From: an uncultured Spirochaetaceae bacterium | GTDB lineage: Bacteria > Spirochaetota > Spirochaetia > Treponematales > Treponemataceae | NCBI GenBank assembly: GCA_902796985.1 | Contig: CADBRC010000327.1 | Span: forward strand, 1 to 6,722 | Reading direction: 5' to 3' | DNA: 6,722 nucleotides | Shown here: piece after piece, positions 1 through 4,122 of the stretch | Layout: each line of letters opens with the position of its first letter | Position numbering within the stretch: position 1 is the first letter of the stretch | The notes under the pieces: generated by a model | What the model saw: the letters and a program-made list of their open reading frames with translations, nothing else | Databases searched by the model: none | Told to the model about the DNA's origin: nothing | Position numbers and translations under genes: made by a program

Positions 1-1095
1 GATGCCACGTTGAAGACTGACATAAATGCCTCCATTGAGCAGGGAGAGGTCGGTATTGTTACCGCCCTCACGAGCATCCGCCCCATCGGCACCCTTGTGA
101 CCCTCTCCGGCGGCACTGTCAGGGAGGCCAAGAAGGATACGGGCAAGCCGAGTGCCTGGCAGTCCCTTACCCGGTCGAACGACGTGATAATAAACGTGAA
201 CGCGACCGTGGGCCGTAAGGTTGACCTCGTGATAAACCCGCTGATACAGGCGATGGTGAACCCCGGGACCAAATTCGAGTTCTCTCTGGATACCTCGCAG
301 TCTTCGTGGAGCATGAAGAGCGACATAGGCCTGCGGGGCGGCCATCTGACCTACCTGAGCCGCAACTTCTACCTTAAGGAAGGGCAGGTGACCCTGAACG
401 AGAGCGAGAAGTCCTTCAATCCCCTTATAACGGCCAGAGCTGAGACCAAGGAACGCGACACGGACGGTGCCGTCGTTACCCTGGTTTTGGAAGCCGTCAA
501 GCAGAGTTTCTCGGCTTTCTCGCCCCGCGTGTATTCCAATCCTCCCCGGTCCGAGGCCGAGATTATGGCCATGCTGGGACAGGTTGTGACCGCCGACTCC
601 GAAAATGCGGGCAGTTTCCTGCTTTCGGGGCTTGATTACGGGGTCCAGTTTACGGTCGTTAAAAAAATGGAAAACGCATTGCGTGATTTGCTGAATTTTG
701 ATATATTCTCTGTGCGTATGAACATCCTGCAGAATGCCCTCAATTACGGGCTGTCCGCCTCGCGGGATTCCTATAACGGAAGTTTTAACGGTTATAGCAA
801 CCCCTTGGGTAACTTTTTGGACAATGCGAGTGTTTATATGGGTAAGTATTTCGGCGATTCGATTTATGCCGATGCCCTGCTGCAATTCACGTATGACGAG
901 TACTCCGGCATGAGGGGGTCCGGCATGCTGGGCAGCGGGATTGTTTTCCGGCCCGAGCTTGGCCTCGAGCTGGCGGCTCCGTTCGCAAACATAAGGTGGA
1001 ATTTTGCCCCTGACCTTGAACCTTTGCGGTACGGGAACGTGCCGGACATAGTGGCGGGCAATTCCATAACTTTGTCATGGAGATTTACGTTTTGA
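1..1095 (+). CDS. tamB: TamB C-terminal part (translocation and assembly module subunit), 5'-truncated by the window edge
   Basis: The frame is open from base 1, so this is the last 364 residues of a larger protein (TamB proteins usually exceed 1,000 residues). TamB is an inner-membrane-anchored protein that crosses the periplasm as a long beta-structured groove. It is linked to lipid transport to the outer membrane and to assembly of some outer-membrane proteins. The TamB_C (DUF490) pattern is clear: a G/L-R-G-G-x-L-T-Y-L stretch with F-Y-L-K-E-G-Q-V-T-L at fragment residues 111-131, then N-P-L-I-T-A-R-A near 140-147. The family hallmark follows at about 178-190: Y-S-N-P-P-R-S-E-A-E-I-M-A. 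The tail alternates polar and hydrophobic/aromatic residues and ends W-R-F-T-F, like a last outer-membrane beta-strand. No cysteine occurs in the fragment. bamA begins 14 bases after the stop. In Borrelia, TamB has been reported to interact with BamA, which fits this neighbour. The identification is firm; the N-terminal anchor cannot be assessed. Confidence 0.94.
   Translation, partial: DATLKTDINASIEQGEVGIVTALTSIRPIGTLVTLSGGTVREAKKDTGKPSAWQSLTRSNDVIINVNATVGRKVDLVINPLIQAMVNPGTKFEFSLDTSQSSWSMKSDIGLRGGHLTYLSRNFYLKEGQVTLNESEKSFNPLITARAETKERDTDGAVVTLVLEAVKQSFSAFSPRVYSNPPRSEAEIMAMLGQVVTADSENAGSFLLSGLDYGVQFTVVKKMENALRDLLNFDIFSVRMNILQNALNYGLSASRDSYNGSFNGYSNPLGNFLDNASVYMGKYFGDSIYADALLQFTYDEYSGMRGSGMLGSGIVFRPELGLELAAPFANIRWNFAPDLEPLRYGNVPDIVAGNSITLSWRFTF
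26..43 (+). repeat. 18-base direct repeat, copy 1 (in tamB)
   Basis: ATGCCTCCATTGAGCAGG is identical to bases 1780-1797 in bamA. Both copies are read in the same phase and encode A-S-I-E-Q. Confidence 0.7.
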
Positions 1096-1099
1096 CGAT

Positions 1100-1104
1100 G
1101 AGGA
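1100..1104 (+). promoter_or_regulatory. Shine-Dalgarno for bamA (GAGGA)
   Basis: GAGGA lies 5 bases before the ATG at 1110. It decides the bamA start: the in-frame ATGs at 1077 and 1098 lack comparable upstream signals, and 1077 lies inside tamB. Starting at 1110 also places a compact K-R plus hydrophobic signal peptide at the very N-terminus. Confidence 0.75.
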
Positions 1105-1109
1105 CTTTT

Positions 1110-3569
1110 ATGCATATAAAGAGGCTGCTTTCCTTTTTTCTTCTCGTACTTTTGGCGGGCATGGTGCAGCTTCCGGCCCAGGAGTCGGAGGACTGGTACT
1201 ACGGCAAGCCTATCCGCGATATAAAATTCAACGGGCTGGATAATGTTAACGAGAGCGACCTTAGGGGCATAACCGAACGTTTCATAGGGGAGGATTTCTC
1301 TGACGAGCTCTTCGCTGACCTCATAAACAGGCTTTTTGCCCTAGACTTCTTTGAGGACATAGAGCCGAGCGCGGTTCCAATTGACAAAAACTTTCAGACG
1401 GTCAGGATTGTCATATCTGTTGTAGAGAAGCCTGTCGTCCAGAAAGTCCGCTTTCTGGGAGCTTACAAGGTTAAGTCCGATGACCTGAAGGAGCAGATTT
1501 CAACTAAGGACAAAGCCGTCTTCGATGAGAGCAAACTCCCGTCCGATGTGACTGCCATTCGGAACGTCTATTACTCCAAGGGCTACAGTGAGGTGGAGGT
1601 CTCGTCCGAGACCGAGAAGGGAAGCGACGGCATTATCGTCACTTTTCGTATAAAGGAAGGAAGTCAGGTCGTTGTCAAGGATATCGTATTCACCGGTAAC
1701 CGCATGGTATCATCGAGGACTTTGCGGAGCAAGCTGACCTCCAAAAAGACATCCATCATGAACCGTGACGGCTTCAGCGATGCCTCCATTGAGCAGGACA
1801 AAAAGGCGATAACGCAGTATTATGCTGAGAACGGCTACATCGACGTGAACGTCATAAACGTCGAACAGACGGCTGAGCGCAACGAGAAGAAGGACCGGCA
1901 GGAGATAACCCTCACTTTTAACATAGAGGAGGGGTCTCAGTACACCTTCAGCGGGCTTAAGATCGAAGGTGCCGAGATTTTTAAGGCTGAGGACCTTGCC
2001 GCTCTGGTCAGGCTCAAGCCGGGTGACGTGTTCAATATAACCAAATTTCAGGAAGGAATAACGGCGATTCAAAGCAAGTACACCGACTCCGGATACTGGT
2101 CAAACCAGTACCAGCCCCAGGTGGACAAAAATCTCGATGCCAAGACCATTGGGTATACTGTCTATATACATGAAGGTGAGAGAAGCCACATAGAGCACAT
2201 ACGTCTCCAGGGAAACACGAGGACAAAAGACGAAGTCATTTTCCGCGAACTTCCTTTGCAGGAAGGTGATGTGTTCTCAAACGAGAAGGTAACTACGGGC
2301 CTCCGGGGCCTTTACAACCTCCAGTATTTCTCGAGTATTGTTCCCGAGATTACTCCCGGCTCAGAGGAGAACCTTGTTGACTTGACATTAAAGGTTGCGG
2401 AGCAGAGTACGAGATCCGTGCAGTTCGGTATGACCTTCAGCGGTTCTTCTACGTCGGATGATTTCCCGATATCCCTGTCATTGGGGCTTTCAGATTCCAA
2501 CCTGTTCGGTTTGGGAAAGAGTGCAAGCCTGTCTGCCTCCATTGCGACCAACAACCAGTCTGTGTCGGCGAGCTACGGTGTGCCCTACCTGTTTGGTAAG
2601 CCTATCTCCAATACCGTTTCCTTGAGCTATGCAAGGGCGAAAGTCTTTACGCCAAGGAACGTGTTCCTTCCGGACGGTGGACTTGACAACTTGACCGGCT
2701 CCTTCCAGTTCATCCAGCATAAGATATCCCTGTCTGACTCTTTAGCGAGGAGATGGCAGCTCCGCTGGGGGGACTTCACCCTCGCAGGGGGAGGTTCCGT
2801 TTCTCTGATGACGAATATATATGACGGAGCGGCGTATATACCTACTTTCACAGCCATTGAAGAGTACCACAACAGGTGGAACCCCAAGAATTCTGTCTTC
2901 GGTCAAGTCTCGTTTGATGGACGTGACTTTTACTTTAACCCCAGCAAAGGCTGGTTCGCAAGTCAGCGGCTTACGTGGATAGGACTGCTTCCGAAGGATG
3001 TGATTTTTGAGAACTTCGGCGAGACCGAATTCATCCTTCGGTCCACAACGACGGGCGAGGCATACTTCCAGCTTGTCAACAAGCCTATCACGGATAAATT
3101 CGCTTTTCAGCTTATACTTGCCGGTATAAGTCAGTTTACTTTCCAGAGAGCTTTCTTTGGAAGTGCGATATCATCTACGAACAAGCTTTCCGTGGACGGT
3201 ATGGTATACGGCCGCGGCTGGGAGATATCCGACAAAGAGATTGGAAACGGAGACCTCCTGTGGAACAACTCTGTTGAGTTGCGCTATCCGGTTTTCAAGA
3301 ACGCGCTTTCAGTCGATTTGTTCTTCGATGCCTCGATGGTTAAGAACACAGATGTCAGCAGTTTGGATTTAAGCGATGCCAGCAACTGGTTCTTCAGTTT
3401 CGGTCCGGGCCTCCGCCTCCTCATGCAGCAGTTGCCAATCCGCGTGTACCTGGCTAATAACTTCATGCTGGACGATGGTTTTTCATGGCGCAAGGCTAAT
3501 GGAGAGCTTGCGGACAGTTTCCTGTCGGGCTGGCATTTCGTCCTGTCCTTCTCTTCGCCGAACAGATAA
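1110..3569 (+). CDS. bamA: BamA, outer-membrane beta-barrel assembly factor (Omp85 family)
   Basis: BamA is the core of the machinery that folds beta-barrel proteins into the outer membrane. From the ATG at 1110 the product is 819 aa. A signal peptide covers residues 1-23: M-H-I-K-R, a Leu/Phe-rich core, and L-P-A before Q24. Five POTRA domains follow, with boundaries read from repeated strand starts and E-G-S/E-G-E ends: about 29-108, 109-185, 186-276, 277-357 and 358-432. POTRA5 is canonical, with I-R-L-Q-G-N-T-R-T and L-Y-N-L-Q-Y-F. The 16-strand barrel occupies about 433-819. It opens with a typical N-L-F-G-L-G-K segment and carries the loop-6 motif as R-G-W at 702-704. The last strand (G-W-H-F-V-L-S-F) ends at F814, leaving a five-residue tail S-S-P-N-R. 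There is no cysteine. A longer start at 1077 (830 aa) is possible but less likely. Neighbours tamB and skp are functional partners, and about 819 aa is normal for a five-POTRA BamA. Confidence 0.98.
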   Translation: MHIKRLLSFFLLVLLAGMVQLPAQESEDWYYGKPIRDIKFNGLDNVNESDLRGITERFIGEDFSDELFADLINRLFALDFFEDIEPSAVPIDKNFQTVRIVISVVEKPVVQKVRFLGAYKVKSDDLKEQISTKDKAVFDESKLPSDVTAIRNVYYSKGYSEVEVSSETEKGSDGIIVTFRIKEGSQVVVKDIVFTGNRMVSSRTLRSKLTSKKTSIMNRDGFSDASIEQDKKAITQYYAENGYIDVNVINVEQTAERNEKKDRQEITLTFNIEEGSQYTFSGLKIEGAEIFKAEDLAALVRLKPGDVFNITKFQEGITAIQSKYTDSGYWSNQYQPQVDKNLDAKTIGYTVYIHEGERSHIEHIRLQGNTRTKDEVIFRELPLQEGDVFSNEKVTTGLRGLYNLQYFSSIVPEITPGSEENLVDLTLKVAEQSTRSVQFGMTFSGSSTSDDFPISLSLGLSDSNLFGLGKSASLSASIATNNQSVSASYGVPYLFGKPISNTVSLSYARAKVFTPRNVFLPDGGLDNLTGSFQFIQHKISLSDSLARRWQLRWGDFTLAGGGSVSLMTNIYDGAAYIPTFTAIEEYHNRWNPKNSVFGQVSFDGRDFYFNPSKGWFASQRLTWIGLLPKDVIFENFGETEFILRSTTTGEAYFQLVNKPITDKFAFQLILAGISQFTFQRAFFGSAISSTNKLSVDGMVYGRGWEISDKEIGNGDLLWNNSVELRYPVFKNALSVDLFFDASMVKNTDVSSLDLSDASNWFFSFGPGLRLLMQQLPIRVYLANNFMLDDGFSWRKANGELADSFLSGWHFVLSFSSPNR
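1780..1797 (+). repeat. 18-base direct repeat, copy 2 (in bamA POTRA3)
   Basis: Exact match to 26-43 in tamB, same reading phase (A-S-I-E-Q). A shorter 11-base relative, TGCCTCCATTG, occurs in bamA at 2534-2544, also encoding A-S-I. Confidence 0.7.
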
Positions 3570-3575
3570 ACAGGG

Positions 3576-3594
3576 GTACAAGGAGCTTTTGTAT
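3576..3594 (+). promoter_or_regulatory. Possible weak stem-loop enclosing the skp ribosome-binding site
   Basis: TACAA at 3577-3581 is complementary to TTGTA at 3589-3593. Two G-U pairs (3582-3588 and 3583-3587) extend the stem inward around a three-base AGC loop at 3584-3586, and a G-U pair at 3576-3594 can close it. The Shine-Dalgarno AAGGAG (3580-3585) lies wholly inside. The stem is mostly A-U, so stability is modest. A regulatory role is inference only. Confidence 0.3.
3580..3585 (+). promoter_or_regulatory. Shine-Dalgarno for skp (AAGGAG)
   Basis: AAGGAG is 9 bases before the ATG at 3595, in the 25-base bamA-skp gap. It is the strongest ribosome-binding site in the window. It fixes the skp start at 3595 rather than the longer open frame reaching back to 3376, which overlaps the bamA 3' end. 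Confidence 0.85.
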
Positions 3595-4122
3595 ATGAAA
3601 ATCAGTAATACAATCCGGGGGCTTTTTGCCGGCCTCCTCTTGCTTTTGCCGCAGCTGGCCTTTTCCCAGCAGATTACCCGCTTTGCCGTCATAGACACGG
3701 CGAGGGTCTATCAGGCTTATTTCCGTAATTCCTCCCCTGTCCGTAACTATGAGAACAGGAGAAGCGACTACCAGAGCGAAATAGACAGTTTGACCAAGGA
3801 ACTGGAGACTCTTCATGACCAGAAGCTTGAGTATGAGCGGAACGGTGATTCCGCCGCCGCTGCCAGGGTTGCGGCAGAGATTACCCAGAAGAGCGACTAT
3901 ATCAAGGAGTATGCGGCTGCGAAAAATGCGGAGCTGGAGTCTCTCAAGTCCTCGCTGGAGAACAACGATGAGTTCTATGAGAGCCTGTATGCGACGATAG
4001 AGAAAATAGCCGAGAGCGGCGGTTATAGTGTTGTCATGAGCCTTCAGCAGGCCAATGCGATTCTTTGGTACAGCCCCTCAGTCGATATTACTGATGATGT
4101 CATAAGGCAGCTGGGGCTCTAG
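3595..4122 (+). CDS. skp: Skp/OmpH-family periplasmic chaperone
   Basis: Skp is a periplasmic holdase: a trimer whose coiled-coil arms cradle unfolded outer-membrane proteins and deliver them towards BamA. The 175-aa product starts with a signal peptide (residues 1-24; Arg8, a Leu-rich core 10-18, A-F-S before Q25). The family's first strand follows as F-A-V-I-D-T-A-R-V-Y at 30-39. A long charged, helical, coiled-coil-like region spans about 48-135, rich in Glu, Lys, Asp, Ser and Ala. The typical OmpH ending is clear: G-G-Y-S-V-V-M, then I-L-W-Y-S-P-S-V-D-I-T-D-D-V-I at 156-170. The length is usual for the family. There is no cysteine. It lies 25 bases after bamA, as in many bacteria, and its TAG directly abuts the mutS start in the same frame. 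Family assignment is firm; orthology with enterobacterial Skp rests on family and context. Confidence 0.95.
   Translation: MKISNTIRGLFAGLLLLLPQLAFSQQITRFAVIDTARVYQAYFRNSSPVRNYENRRSDYQSEIDSLTKELETLHDQKLEYERNGDSAAAARVAAEITQKSDYIKEYAAAKNAELESLKSSLENNDEFYESLYATIEKIAESGGYSVVMSLQQANAILWYSPSVDITDDVIRQLGL
4113..4116 (+). promoter_or_regulatory. Weak Shine-Dalgarno-like GGGG before the mutS GTG start
   Basis: GGGG inside the last codons of skp ends 6 bases before the GTG at 4123. Pairing with the anti-SD would need a G-U. The only other purine match, AAGG at 4104-4107, is 15 bases away. Translation of mutS therefore probably relies largely on ribosomes finishing skp. Confidence 0.35.

Noticed and set aside
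661..667. A7 run in tamB as a slippage site
   Set aside because: It encodes Lys-Lys before Met in a conserved region; at seven bases it is not remarkable by itself.
1077..1109. Longer BamA start at 1077 or 1098
   Set aside because: 1077 overlaps tamB and would add a polar stretch before the signal peptide. GAGGA at 1100-1104 points to 1110.
2382..2387. TTGACA resembling a -35 box inside bamA
   Set aside because: No convincing -10 hexamer at 16-18 bases, and the position inside the POTRA5/barrel coding region makes a promoter unlikely.
2767..2791. G6 and G5 tracts in bamA considered as phase-variation or G-quadruplex signals
   Set aside because: The runs are short, only two are present, and they encode ordinary barrel residues (W-G-D and A-G-G-G).
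3376..3594. Upstream in-frame extension of skp into the bamA 3' end
   Set aside because: The extra residues are Ser/Cys-rich with no family match and overlap the bamA barrel codons. The ATG at 3595 has a good Shine-Dalgarno and begins a proper signal peptide.
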